NCBI GenBank assembly: GCA_019745325.1
Contig: JAIETK010000001.1
Coordinates: 186,001-250,000 of the forward strand
Length of the DNA: 64,000 bases
Origin: Nitrosomonas sp.
GTDB lineage: Bacteria; Pseudomonadota; Gammaproteobacteria; Burkholderiales; Nitrosomonadaceae
Direction: 5' to 3'
Shown: piece after piece, positions 45,166 through 53,548 of the stretch
Position numbering within the stretch: position 1 is the stretch's first letter
Layout: each line of letters begins with the position of its first letter
Position numbers and translations under genes: made by a program
The notes under the pieces: generated by a model
Seen by the model: only the letters and a program-made list of their open reading frames with translations
Told to the model about the DNA's origin: nothing
Databases searched by the model: none

Positions 45166-45307
45166 CTAAGGAAATGTTGATTAATTGACTGCACAAACGA
45201 AATGCTTTGTTGCGGGGTACTCACATCCTTGTCTATCTGATTGCTATGTCTCTGCTGTTGCGCTTCGCGCCTCATTATGTTCGACGAATTATTCAGCATT
45301 TCCTTAA
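45166..45307. repeat. Inverted-repeat element, copy D (142 bp)
   Basis: The left end TAAGGAAATGTTGATTAATTG and right end GAATTATTCAGCATTTCCTTAA are matching variants of the family termini. The interior aligns with copies A and E (GCACAAACGAAATGCTTTG, GGTACTCACATCCT). The right-hand TTAA (45304-45307) provides the TAA stop of the protease gene. Confidence 0.8.
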
Positions 45308-45969
45308 ATATATAACTCAAAAAAAGATACGATAAAAATTTTCACCCACAGAATGACCGGTCCGATCAAAGCGCCCAATGCGCCGCTAAATAACAATAAC
45401 AGTAAAATCATAAAGCCGTAAGGTTCGATCCGGGAAAACTGATAAGCCAAGCGATGCGGCAGCAGGCTGACCGCCATGCGACCGCCGTCGAGCGGCGGCA
45501 GCGGCAGCAAATTCAGCACCATCAGAATCACATTGATTTCGATACCGGCGATGCCCATCAGAGCGAGCGGCTTGGCGTAGCTGACCTCGGGCATTAGCAA
45601 TGCCAATTTGATCATCAGCGCCCAGAAGAACGCCATGAGCAGATTAGCGCCCGGCCCGGCGGCGGCCACCCAGAGCATATCGCGTTTCGGATGGCGCAAA
45701 TTGACGAAATTGACCGGCACCGGTTTGGCCCAGCCGAATAAAAACCCCGCGCCGATGGTCAATTTACTGAGAATGAATAATGTCATCGGCACCAGAATCG
45801 TGCCGACCGGGTCGATATGGCGAGCCGGATTGAGACTGATGCGCCCGGCATTGAAAGCGGTCAAATCGCCGAATTTCTTGGCCATATAACCATGCGCCGC
45901 TTCGTGCATGGTAATGGCGAGAATGACCGGTAATGCGTAAATGGCAATGCCTTGAATGATTTCATCCAT
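45304..45969 (-). CDS. Site-2 protease family membrane metalloprotease
   Basis: Intramembrane zinc protease of the M50 type, about 221 aa with five or six hydrophobic segments. The zinc motif is ITMHEAAHGYMAKKFGD at about residues 18-34 (HExxH). The third ligand lies in NLLPLPPLDGGRMA at about 147-160. There is no PDZ domain, so it belongs to the short group and not to RseP. The start at 45969 (MDEIIQGIAIYALP) overlaps the yciO-like gene by 8 bp. The stop codon lies within repeat copy D. Substrate unknown. Confidence 0.9.
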   Translation of the reverse strand: MDEIIQGIAIYALPVILAITMHEAAHGYMAKKFGDLTAFNAGRISLNPARHIDPVGTILVPMTLFILSKLTIGAGFLFGWAKPVPVNFVNLRHPKRDMLWVAAAGPGANLLMAFFWALMIKLALLMPEVSYAKPLALMGIAGIEINVILMVLNLLPLPPLDGGRMAVSLLPHRLAYQFSRIEPYGFMILLLLLFSGALGALIGPVILWVKIFIVSFFELYI

Positions 45970-46594
45970 GGCTGATTCCAAACGGTTCGAGGCTGCCTTT
46001 GCCGGGGCGTACCAATTCCGGCACATCGGTGGTCAGGTCGATCACCGTGGTCATGTCGATGCCGCAAGATCCGGCATCCATGACGAGTTCGACTTGATGT
46101 TCCAAACGCTCCCGGATTTCTTCCGCATCGTTCAGCGGATATTCGTCACCCGGCAATATCAACGTGGAACTGAGCAAAGGCTCGCCGAGTTCTTCCAGCA
46201 AAGCCAGCACGACCGGATGATCCGGAATGCGCAGACCGATGGTGTTGCGTTTCGGATGCTGCATGCGCCGCGGCACTTCGCGGGTGGCTTGCAAAATAAA
46301 GGTATAACTGCCGGGCGTCGTGGCCTTCAGCAAGCGGTATTGACTGTTGTCGACTTTGGCGTAGGTGGCGATTTCCGCCAGATCGCGGCAAACCAGCGTG
46401 AAATGATGGCGCTCGTCCACCTGCCGGATGGTGCGGATGCGTGTCATTGCGTCTTTGTCGCCCAAATGGCAGCCCAAGGCATAACAGGAATCGGTCGGAT
46501 ATACAATAATACCGCCGCTGCGCACGATGGCAACGGCTTGTTTAATCAAGCGTAAATGCGGAGTGTCGGAGTGAATCGCGAAAAATTGGGCCAC
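45962..46594 (-). CDS. YciO/TsaC/Sua5-family protein
   Basis: YrdC-fold protein of 210 aa related to threonylcarbamoyl-AMP synthase. The N-terminal GGIIVYPTDSCYALGCHLGD (about 27-46) and the following region with IRQVDERHHFTLVCRDL fit the YciO branch; LGEPLLSSTLILPGDEYPLN at about 134-153 is the second signature. Whether it makes threonylcarbamoyl-AMP for tRNA t6A or has another role cannot be told. It lies 41 bp after the PHP phosphatase gene, a pairing also known from other proteobacteria. Confidence 0.88.
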   Translation of the reverse strand: MAQFFAIHSDTPHLRLIKQAVAIVRSGGIIVYPTDSCYALGCHLGDKDAMTRIRTIRQVDERHHFTLVCRDLAEIATYAKVDNSQYRLLKATTPGSYTFILQATREVPRRMQHPKRNTIGLRIPDHPVVLALLEELGEPLLSSTLILPGDEYPLNDAEEIRERLEHQVELVMDAGSCGIDMTTVIDLTTDVPELVRPGKGSLEPFGISHG

Positions 46595-46635
46595 GGTAAT
46601 ACGGTTGTGCAGTGAAAGAGAGTTAAATCAGTGCG

Positions 46636-47496
46636 TCAATAAACAAGCTCGGCGGTGGATGACGATCTAAAGTGATGCCAAACGGGCGTGCAACCCAATG
46701 GAAATTCCGGCAATTGTCCCAGGTCGAAATGGCTTTCTCCCGGCCCATGAAAATCCGAACCGCAGGAAGCCAATAAATTCCGGTCGTTGGCATGACGCGC
46801 AAAAAGCTGCATTTGTTCGTGAGTGTGGCTGGATGTGACCACTTCAATCGCTGAACCGCCCAATGCGGCAAATTCATCGAGCAGATCGTTCAGCACATTT
46901 TTGCCGAGATCGTAACGTCCGGGATGCGCGATCACTGCCCGGCCGCCGCTGCCGCGAATCCAATCGACGGCATCGCTCAATGGCGCCCATTCATGCGGGG
47001 TGTAACCCGGTTTACCCTTGACCAGATATTTTTTGAATACCGATTTAACATCCTTGGCATAACCTTGTTCGGCCAAAAAACGCGCGAAATGCGTGCGGCC
47101 GATGAGGCTGCGCACGCCGACAAAGGTGTAGGCGCCTTCCAGACTGCCCTGAATGCCGATTTTTTCCAGTTCCGCGGCGATATTTCTGGCGCGTTGCGTG
47201 CGGCCTTCGCGCACTTTTGCCAAACCCTCGGCCAATGGGGCATAATTCGGGTCGATATCCAATCCGACAATATGGAGCGTGCGTCCGCGCCAACTGACGG
47301 ATATCTCAACACCATTGATAAAATCAATGCCTTTGGCTTCCGCGATCTGACGCGCTTCCGCAAGTCCGGCAATATCGTCGTGATCGGTCAAGGCCAATGT
47401 TTCAACGCCGCGCAGCGCAGCGCGCTCGACCAATTGGGTCGGCGTCAGTACACCATCGGAAATCGAGGAGTGGCAATGCAGATCGATATTAAGCAT
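46636..47496 (-). CDS. PHP-domain 3',5'-nucleoside bisphosphate phosphatase / RNase AM type
   Basis: Metal-dependent phosphoesterase of the YciV/TrpH group, known to hydrolyse pAp-type nucleotides and trim RNA 5' ends. PHP motifs are DLHCHSSISDG (about 5-15), LTDHDDIAG (about 36-44), the Glu of INGVEIS (about 60-66), VIAHPGRY (about 193-200) and GSDFHG near 251. Length of 286 aa is normal. Clearing pAp would also suit a sulfate-assimilating cell, though the reductase in this window is of the APS type. Confidence 0.9.
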   Translation of the reverse strand: MLNIDLHCHSSISDGVLTPTQLVERAALRGVETLALTDHDDIAGLAEARQIAEAKGIDFINGVEISVSWRGRTLHIVGLDIDPNYAPLAEGLAKVREGRTQRARNIAAELEKIGIQGSLEGAYTFVGVRSLIGRTHFARFLAEQGYAKDVKSVFKKYLVKGKPGYTPHEWAPLSDAVDWIRGSGGRAVIAHPGRYDLGKNVLNDLLDEFAALGGSAIEVVTSSHTHEQMQLFARHANDRNLLASCGSDFHGPGESHFDLGQLPEFPLGCTPVWHHFRSSSTAELVY

Positions 47497-47623
47497 GAAA
47501 ATTCGTTGAACACCAGCGGGACACGCATGATAGCAAATATCCGCAGTGAAGAGAAATAATTGGATTGGATAATGAAACAGATAGTTAGCCCCATCAACCG
47601 CTTACAATTGAAGAAAAACCACT

Positions 47624-48859
47624 ATGGAAAATCAGATCAACAGCTCGCTTAACTTCCGTGATTATCTCTCCGCCGCGCCGCATCGCAGCCTGTTTCTGGC
47701 AGGCGCATTACAAGGCGTGCTGACTGTGTTGTGGTGGATCTTCGACCTGACCGGACGCTACGGTATCGCCGGATCGGTGACCAATTGGAGCGTCGCGCCG
47801 ACCTGGGCGCATGCGTTTTTGATGGTTTACGGTTTTTTTCCGTTTTTTATTTTCGGTTTTCTGTTCACCACCTACCCGAACTGGATGAACGGCGACAAAG
47901 TAAAACCGCAAGAATATGTCGCCACGTGCGTACTAATGGCGGGCGGCGTGGTGCTGTTTTATGCCGGCCTGCTGACGCATAAAGCGATCAGCATTACCGG
48001 CGTGGAATTGATGCTGACCGGCTGGGGCATCGCGCTCTACGTGTTGCTGCGCATCTTGCTTACCGCCCCAGCGGAGGACAAACGTCACGCCCGGGTCACC
48101 AGCGTTGCATTGGTAATGGGATGGTTGGGTATGCTGGCGTATTTGGTATGGCTGGTGACTGGCGCTGCACTGGCGCTCGATTGCGCGCGCGCTGCCGGAT
48201 TGTGGTTTTTCCTGCTGCCGATCGTGCTGACTGTGTCGCACCGCATGATTCCGTTTTTCTCCAGCCGCGTGCTGGAAAATTACGAAATGGTGCGGCCGTT
48301 CTGGATGCTGTGGCTGATGCTCGCCTGCATCGCCGCGCACGGCCTGCTGCAATGTTTGGAACTCACCGCCTATCAGTGGCTCGCCGACTTTCCGCTGGCT
48401 GGGTGTGCGCTGTATTTATCGTACCGCTGGCAATTGCAACGCAGCTTCCAAGTCAGTCTGCTGGCAGTATTGCATATCTCGTTCGCCTGGTTCGGTGTGG
48501 CTATGGTGCTCTATGCCGTGCAGAGCTTGGTGTATTTCGCCTCCGGTAGTTTTATTCTGGGCCTCGCTCCGTTGCACGCGCTCGGCATTGGTTTCTTCTC
48601 CGGCATGATCCTCGCGATGGCCTCGCGCGTCACCCTCGGCCACTCCGGACGGCCACTGGAACTCGACCGCTTCACCTGGCTGCTGTTCCTGGGCTTCCAG
48701 GCAACCGCCGTAATCCGGATCCTGGCCGATCTCATCCCGGCGATTGCACCGATGTTCTATGTACTCGCGGCGTTGGTCTGGTTGACGTGTTTTGGGTTGT
48801 GGGCGGTTAAGTTTGCACCGATTTATTGGCGTGCTAGGGTGGATGGGAAGGTGGGGTAG
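47624..48859 (+). CDS. nnrS: NnrS family membrane protein
   Basis: Polytopic inner-membrane protein of 411 aa with about twelve hydrophobic segments, linked to nitric-oxide stress in denitrifiers. Family text includes HAFLMVYGFFPFFIFGFLFT (about 64-83), SHRMIPFFSSRVL at about 204-216 and LHALGIGFFSGMILAMASRV near 325. It is probably a haem/copper membrane protein. It stands alone, divergent from the PHP phosphatase gene. No FNR or NsrR box was recognised before it. Confidence 0.92.
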   Translation: MENQINSSLNFRDYLSAAPHRSLFLAGALQGVLTVLWWIFDLTGRYGIAGSVTNWSVAPTWAHAFLMVYGFFPFFIFGFLFTTYPNWMNGDKVKPQEYVATCVLMAGGVVLFYAGLLTHKAISITGVELMLTGWGIALYVLLRILLTAPAEDKRHARVTSVALVMGWLGMLAYLVWLVTGAALALDCARAAGLWFFLLPIVLTVSHRMIPFFSSRVLENYEMVRPFWMLWLMLACIAAHGLLQCLELTAYQWLADFPLAGCALYLSYRWQLQRSFQVSLLAVLHISFAWFGVAMVLYAVQSLVYFASGSFILGLAPLHALGIGFFSGMILAMASRVTLGHSGRPLELDRFTWLLFLGFQATAVIRILADLIPAIAPMFYVLAALVWLTCFGLWAVKFAPIYWRARVDGKVG

Positions 48860-49044
48860 TAATGGTGGGTTACTTTATTTGATACGATGAGATCTAAACC
48901 GGTGTATTGCGCTAAAAAATGGCGATAACTCATGAATCTAGCATTGATAGATATTATTTTTAACGCAATAGAATTATTGTGTCATTTCGGGAGCCTAATT
49001 CGAGTTAGGCTTCACAAGCTATCCGCACCTCACTTGTGGCTATC

Positions 49045-49731
49045 ATGAGCAATGCTGGAGCTACCGTACACATCACCAAACTTGCGGCGGCACAGCGTCA
49101 ATTGAGAGCAGCGATTCGCCTATACTTTATCGACGAAGATGAACTGGCAATTCACACGGTTGCCTCAGCTGCGTACCGGCTAATCAACGATCTCAAGGCC
49201 GCGAGAGGCATGACTGAAGCGGCGGATGTACACCTGGTTTCGATCTTCTATGTTGTCAGAAGCTTTCGACGCGGGACTCTCCCGAAGCACATCTCGGAGA
49301 ACTCAGAAATGATGAAGTGGGTTGCTGAGATGGCTGAGAAGCTACCGATTACCGCTGAATCCAAGATCGAAGATGTTACCGCTCACATTGACGACGATGC
49401 TGCGCGGACATTCTGGCGCAAGCGCAATGAGACTTCTAACTTCCTTAAGCACGCTGACAGAGACTCGCAAGACCAAATTTCATTGGAGAAGGTCGATAAC
49501 TTCACTTTGCTAATGCAGGCGATGGCCGCGTACACGGATCTTGTCAAGAACGATCTCGGCCCTGAAGGCCTTATTCTCTGGCTCTACAGCTCTGTCCTGC
49601 ACGGTGAATCTGAAGCACTCCCTGAAGAATTCAGGTCAATCGGCAGACGACTGCTTGAAGTTCATGAAAGTGATCGCCGAGATCTCTGCTTTGCGCTAAT
49701 TCAAGAACTGCGGGCGCGAGACGCAGAGTGA
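49045..49731 (+). CDS. Uncharacterised 228-aa protein
   Basis: No family identified. It is a soluble, mostly helical protein with AAAQRQLRAAIRLYFIDEDE near the N-terminus and an acidic IDDDAARTFWRKRNETSNFL segment near 115-134. ATG at 49045 is preferred over GTG at 49036. Composition is more even than in the neighbouring housekeeping genes, and it lies in the accessory island before two toxin-antitoxin pairs, suggesting acquisition. No signal peptide. Confidence 0.6.
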   Translation: MSNAGATVHITKLAAAQRQLRAAIRLYFIDEDELAIHTVASAAYRLINDLKAARGMTEAADVHLVSIFYVVRSFRRGTLPKHISENSEMMKWVAEMAEKLPITAESKIEDVTAHIDDDAARTFWRKRNETSNFLKHADRDSQDQISLEKVDNFTLLMQAMAAYTDLVKNDLGPEGLILWLYSSVLHGESEALPEEFRSIGRRLLEVHESDRRDLCFALIQELRARDAE

Positions 49732-49796
49732 CGTTTAATGTTCGATGGCCCCAAGTTCATAATGGCTAAAGTTCAGATTTGACTCGATCATTCAAG

Positions 49797-49814
49797 TTGA
49801 CTAAACTTAGTTAA
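49797..49814. promoter_or_regulatory. Operator-like palindrome before phd/vapC-type pair
   Basis: TTGACTAA-AC-TTAGTTAA is a near-perfect palindrome (7 of 8 pairs) 28 bp before the antitoxin start. It is the likely autoregulatory site of the toxin-antitoxin operon. Confidence 0.5.
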
Positions 49815-49841
49815 GTTAATCCATGCAACACGGAAACCAAA

Positions 49842-50105
49842 ATGCTGACCATCAACATCCATGAAGCAAAGACCCATTTATCCCGGTTTATCGAGAAGGC
49901 CGCGGCTGGTGAGGAAATCATCATTGCGAAGGCTGGGAAGCCGATTGCTAAATTAGTGCCGTTGCATAACTTACCTTCCGCTCGAAGCCTGGGAATTTTC
50001 CAAGGGAAATTGAATGTGCCCGAAGATTTTGATGCCGCATTGCCTGAGAAGGCGTTGCTGCAATTTCAGAATGCGGATATCGAACCATCCTCTGAAAATC
50101 GCTAA
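49842..50105 (+). CDS. Phd/YefM-family antitoxin of a PIN-domain toxin
   Basis: An 87-aa antitoxin. The N-terminus MLTINIHEAKTHLSRFIEKA is the Phd fold, followed by EEIIIAKAGKPIAKLVPL at about 29-46, and a flexible C-terminal tail binds the toxin. It ends 2 bp before the toxin start. An operator-like palindrome lies upstream. Confidence 0.92.
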   Translation: MLTINIHEAKTHLSRFIEKAAAGEEIIIAKAGKPIAKLVPLHNLPSARSLGIFQGKLNVPEDFDAALPEKALLQFQNADIEPSSENR

Positions 50106-50107
50106 CG

Positions 50108-50503
50108 ATGCGATTGTTGCTCGATACACATATTTTACTGTGGGCGCTGGATACGCCCGATCGATTGCCGCAAACACTGAAAACGCAGCTTGAATCGCCG
50201 CTGGTCGAAGTGTATTTCAGTGCCGCCAGTATTTGGGAAATCGCAATCAAGTCGGCGTTGGGAAAGGTGAAGTTTCACTATTCCGCCAAAGAAATTGCGG
50301 ACGGTGCGGTAATGACCGGTTTCATTGAGTTGTCCGTTACTTCCGAACATGCTGCAGGTGTTGCGCATTTGCCAATGCTGCATACCGATCCGTTTGATCG
50401 TTTGTTGATTGCTCAGGCATTAGCAATGCCTGCTCGTTTCGTAACTGCCGATACTGCGCTGATTGGTTATTCCGAGCTGGTCGATTGGATCGGGAAGCCG
50501 TAA
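50108..50503 (+). CDS. PIN-domain ribonuclease toxin (VapC-like)
   Basis: A 131-aa endoribonuclease toxin. PIN acidic residues are visible in LLLDTHILLWAL (Asp6), SIWEIAIKSALGK (Glu near 44), HTDPFDRLLIAQA (Asp near 93 and 96) and VTADTAL (Asp near 115). The family with DTHILLW and a Phd-type antitoxin is well known. All active-site residues look intact. Confidence 0.93.
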   Translation: MRLLLDTHILLWALDTPDRLPQTLKTQLESPLVEVYFSAASIWEIAIKSALGKVKFHYSAKEIADGAVMTGFIELSVTSEHAAGVAHLPMLHTDPFDRLLIAQALAMPARFVTADTALIGYSELVDWIGKP

Positions 50504-50553
50504 TGGCCGTGCCGTGAAAGCTTTTTAGAATGGATCGGTGCAAAGGGTGCTAT

Positions 50554-50838
50554 TTACCCCACCCGATACACCTCTTCATGACTGCCAACATTGACCAGAA
50601 TGATCTCATTTTCTGTCAGCATGATTTCCAGCGTAATGCGGTAACTGAGATTGAGCGATACCGCATGCAATCCGGTTAATTTGCCTGCGAGTGCGTGGAT
50701 TCTCAGCGAAGAGTGAAAAGGGTTGTAGCTGAGCAGTTCCAGAACCTTACGGTAGGGTTCTTTTAATTCCGGGTGTTTTTGCGCGAAGCGGCGTGTACGT
50801 TTTTTGTAGCTGTCGGTAAAAATGAGCGTGTAGCTCAT
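50554..50838 (-). CDS. RelE/ParE-superfamily toxin
   Basis: A 94-aa toxin. The start at 50838 (MSYTLIFTDSYKKRTRRFAQ) is used because it overlaps the antitoxin stop by four bases; the longer open frame to 50985 is shadow sequence. The RelE fold is recognisable in PELKEPYRKVLELLSYNPF and LRIHALAGKLTGLHAVSLN, ending LVNVGSHEEVYRV. It is probably an mRNA interferase. It converges on the PIN toxin pair 50 bp away. Confidence 0.88.
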   Translation of the reverse strand: MSYTLIFTDSYKKRTRRFAQKHPELKEPYRKVLELLSYNPFHSSLRIHALAGKLTGLHAVSLNLSYRITLEIMLTENEIILVNVGSHEEVYRVG

Positions 50839-51083
50839 TTGGCGAAAGTATCTTCGACGTGCTGATCGACAGTTTCTTTGCTGAATTGGCCGCTTGCCAT
50901 GTCGCGCCGCGCTTCGTGCAGAGCGGCTTCCAGTTCCATTTCCCGTAGATAATGGTATTGCTCGATTTTCATCACCACGTAACATGCTTTGCCGCGCACG
51001 GTGATGATGTCTTCGGTTTTATCTGTCAGACTTTCTTCCACGCTGACGATCCCTTTGATTTTTAAATCGTTGGCTGTAATCAT
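50835..51083 (-). CDS. Phd/YefM-type antitoxin of the RelE-like toxin
   Basis: An 82-aa antitoxin beginning MITANDLKIKGIVSVEESLT, a pattern seen in many Phd-type antitoxins of RelE-like toxins. It continues ITVRGKACYVVMKIEQYHYL with an acidic C-terminal tail. A start at 51095 would add four residues. The stop overlaps the toxin start by 4 bp. A perfect 7-bp inverted repeat lies 38 bp upstream. Confidence 0.88.
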   Translation of the reverse strand: MITANDLKIKGIVSVEESLTDKTEDIITVRGKACYVVMKIEQYHYLREMELEAALHEARRDMASGQFSKETVDQHVEDTFAK

Positions 51084-51120
51084 GATTAATCGCATTCTTA
51101 ATAATGCTGTTTAATATATG

Positions 51121-51142
51121 ATTGACAAACTGATGTGTCAAT
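51121..51142. promoter_or_regulatory. Operator-like inverted repeat before the RelE-type pair
   Basis: ATTGACA-N8-TGTCAAT is a perfect inverted repeat 38 bp before the antitoxin start on the minus strand. It is the probable site of antitoxin autorepression. Confidence 0.5.
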
Positions 51143-51300
51143 GGAAGATTGGAATATTTGTTTTCTACACGAGGGCCGGATAGCGCGGATGGCGTATTGG
51201 GCGATTACTCCGATGCCTGTAAAATCTTACCGCGAATGGTGGGCGGGTGCTTCTGCAATGCGTTTCTAGCTGATTGGAAATATTGACTTGGAATGGAATC

Positions 51301-51840
51301 ATGCACTTTTACTGCATGCGCCATGGGCGCACGAATTATAACGATCTGGGATTATGTAACGACGATCCTGCCCGGGGCGTGGTTTTGACCGAAACGGGGA
51401 TTGCGCAGGCCGAAGCAGCGGCGCAACAGTTACGAGGTGTCGCCTTGAGTCGTATCTTGGTTTCGCCGCTGCCGCGTACCCGGCAGACGGCGGAGATTGT
51501 TAACCGATACCATCAGGTTCCAATTGAAATACATGCCGACTTGGCCGACATTCGTTCGGGTTTTGAGAGCAGGCCGGTCGCGGATTATTTTGCGGCGATT
51601 GATCATGATCCGCTGTGTGCACGGATAAATGGCGGCGAATCGTTGCTCGATCACAAGCAGCGGGTGTTGCGTTTCATCGACTGGTTGCGCGTTCAGGGAG
51701 ACGAAACGCTATTGGTGGTGGCGCACGAAGAAACCATGCGGGTGTTCATCGCCTGCTTCGAGGGCGGTATCGAAGACGCGCAGTTGCGCGATATTCACAT
51801 TGGTAATTGTGAATACCGGCATTACGTGTTGCCCCGTTAA
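51301..51840 (+). CDS. Histidine phosphatase (phosphoglycerate mutase-like) family protein
   Basis: A 179-aa protein of branch 1 of the histidine phosphatases. The catalytic motif MRHGRTNYND is at about residues 6-15, the second Arg/Glu set in SPLPRTRQTAEIV (about 55-67) and the second His in VVAHEETMRVF near 142. ATG 51301 with GGAATGGAA upstream is chosen over TTG 51274. Its substrate is unknown. The TAA stop is formed by the left TTAA of repeat copy E. Confidence 0.88.
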   Translation: MHFYCMRHGRTNYNDLGLCNDDPARGVVLTETGIAQAEAAAQQLRGVALSRILVSPLPRTRQTAEIVNRYHQVPIEIHADLADIRSGFESRPVADYFAAIDHDPLCARINGGESLLDHKQRVLRFIDWLRVQGDETLLVVAHEETMRVFIACFEGGIEDAQLRDIHIGNCEYRHYVLPR

Positions 51841-51987
51841 GGAAACGCTGATTAATTGACTGCACGAGTGAATCACTTCGTTGCACGGTACTCGCATCCT
51901 CGCCTATCTTGTTGATATGTCTAGGTTGCTGCGTTCCGTGCGCCTCGTGCTTCCTCTCGTTCGCCGAATTAATCAGCGTTTCCTTAA
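51837..51987. repeat. Inverted-repeat element, copy E (151 bp, perfect termini)
   Basis: The best preserved copy. The terminal repeats are identical over 21 bases (TTAAGGAAACGCTGATTAA onward), including TTAA at both ends. It lies between convergent genes, and both take their TAA stop codon from its ends: the histidine phosphatase at 51838-51840 and the cysB-like gene at 51984-51986. It contains no ORF of its own worth calling. Confidence 0.9.
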
Positions 51988-52919
51988 TTTTCGGTTTGAT
52001 GGCTTTTGAGTTTTGCTTGGATCGTCGCCTGATCGAGATGCGGTGCGAACATTTCGATGAAATCGAAAACGTAACCGCGGATATAGCTGTTGCGGCTGAT
52101 GCCGATGCGCGTCGTGCTCGGTTCGAAAAGATGGCTGGCGTCGATCGACTTGAGATTTTTGTCCCGTTTGGCATCGAAAGCCATGTTGGCCAGAATCCCG
52201 ATTCCTAACCCTAATTCCACGTAAGTCTTGATGACATCGGAGTCGATGGCGGTGAGTACGACGTTGGGTTCCAATCCCTTGTTGGCAAATGCCTGGTTGA
52301 TTTTTGAGCGTCCCGTAAAGGCAAAATCGTAAGTGATGATCGGATATTGATTGATCGCTTCCAACGTGAGTTTTTTCAGTTTCAGCAGCGGGTGTTTCGG
52401 CGGCACCACGACGCAGCGGTTCCATTCGTAGCAAGGCAACATGACGAGTTCTTGAAAATGCTCGATTGCCTCGGTCGCAATCGCAATATCCGCTTCTCCG
52501 GATGATACCAATGATGAAATTTGCATCGGATTGCCTTGCCGCAGAATCAGTTTGACCTTGGGATAGCGTGCGGTGAAGCGTTTTATCACGGGCGGCAGTG
52601 CATAGCGTGCTTGGGTATGGGTCGTGGCGATGGTCAAAGTGCCGCCGGCTTCATCGGTGAATTCCTGGGCGATCCGTTTCAAGTTGTCCGCGTCGCGAAG
52701 CATTCGTGTTGCGATTTTAATGATTTGTTCGCCGGGCGGGGTGATGCGGACGATGCGCTTGCCGTTGCGCAGAAAAATTTCGACGCCGAGCTCTTCTTCC
52801 AGCAACTGAATTTGCTTACTGATGGCGGGTTGCGAGGTATGCAGATTCTTGGCGGCCCGGGAAAGGTTCATATTGTGATTGGCCGTTTCGCACAAGTAAC
52901 GGAGTTGCTGTAATTTCAT
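51984..52919 (-). CDS. cysB: CysB-type LysR-family regulator of sulfur assimilation
   Basis: A 311-aa LysR regulator. The N-terminal helix-turn-helix MKLQQLRYLCETANHNMNLS to LHTSQPAISKQIQLLEEELG at about 1-45 has the NMNLS variant typical of CysB/Cbl. The effector domain contains TTHTQARYALPPVIKRF at about 100-116, the inducer/sulfate pocket region of CysB. It is divergent from the cysI-cysN operon across a 355-bp gap, so it presumably activates that operon in response to acetylserine. The stop codon lies in repeat copy E. Confidence 0.93.
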   Translation of the reverse strand: MKLQQLRYLCETANHNMNLSRAAKNLHTSQPAISKQIQLLEEELGVEIFLRNGKRIVRITPPGEQIIKIATRMLRDADNLKRIAQEFTDEAGGTLTIATTHTQARYALPPVIKRFTARYPKVKLILRQGNPMQISSLVSSGEADIAIATEAIEHFQELVMLPCYEWNRCVVVPPKHPLLKLKKLTLEAINQYPIITYDFAFTGRSKINQAFANKGLEPNVVLTAIDSDVIKTYVELGLGIGILANMAFDAKRDKNLKSIDASHLFEPSTTRIGISRNSYIRGYVFDFIEMFAPHLDQATIQAKLKSHQTEN

Positions 52920-53274
52920 GATCGATGGTACTCAGTAATAATAAAAAATTATATCTGTCTAATATAATATTATTTTGAATTATAAAAATGAATTGTTATG
53001 ATGCTGCCCGATTAAAAAGACAATAAGAATATAACTGATTGTAAATTTTCTGTAGTTGCTTTCCGGATAAGCTTGAAGCGGTTTGTTTTGAAAGCGGCGC
53101 GACCCGTTCCGATGAGAGATCCATCGCATTGGGGGTTCATTTTTTTGGTAAAATGCCGGATTTCATCCGCGCAATGTTGTGGCGCGGAAGCAATTTGATG
53201 AATTTTCCCTCGATTGTTCATTACAATCGAATAAAAAGAATAATACTGCAATCAGTTAACAAACAAGGATTGAG
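52920..53274. other. 355-bp divergent promoter region of cysB and the cys operon
   Basis: The cysB-proximal half is very AT-rich (TATCTGTCTAATATAATATTATT), as CysB sites are. The cys-proximal half has a short GC hairpin, CCGCGC-N9-GCGCGG (53167-53187). No clear CysB consensus can be fixed by eye. A 79-codon open frame on the minus strand at 53012-53251 is not credible. Confidence 0.5.
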
Positions 53275-53505
53275 ATGAGCACAAATATTGAGAATAAGCC
53301 TAAACAGGTAACCTGGTTTAATGGTTGTGGCGGGCGGATCGGCATTGTAGTCGGTCAATCCGGCGAGCATGCCTACATCGGGATGGCATTAAGGCATGAT
53401 GAAGATGATGATGTCGACCATATCATGAAATACGGCGCCAAATTTCCGCTGGATGCCGCGCTAAAACTACCGGCGTCCAAAACCTATAGTAACGAGAGCA
53501 GTTAA
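53275..53505 (+). CDS. Small uncharacterised protein leading the cys operon
   Basis: A 76-aa protein with ACAAGGATTGAG (AAGGA) before its ATG, so it is well placed for translation. The sequence QVTWFNGCGGRIGIVVGQSG and an acidic run DEDDDVD are notable. It has no signal peptide or membrane part. It lies 43 bp upstream of cysI and should be co-transcribed with it. No known family. A role in sulfite reductase assembly or electron supply is only suggested by position. Confidence 0.7.
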   Translation: MSTNIENKPKQVTWFNGCGGRIGIVVGQSGEHAYIGMALRHDEDDDVDHIMKYGAKFPLDAALKLPASKTYSNESS

Positions 53506-53548
53506 CCCTTAGTCCTAACTTTTTGAATCCTTAGTAAGGAAAACAACT

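Noticed and set aside
53012..53251. 79-codon minus-strand frame in the cysB-cys operon gap
   Set aside because: Lies across the expected promoter region, has no ribosome site and no protein-like pattern.
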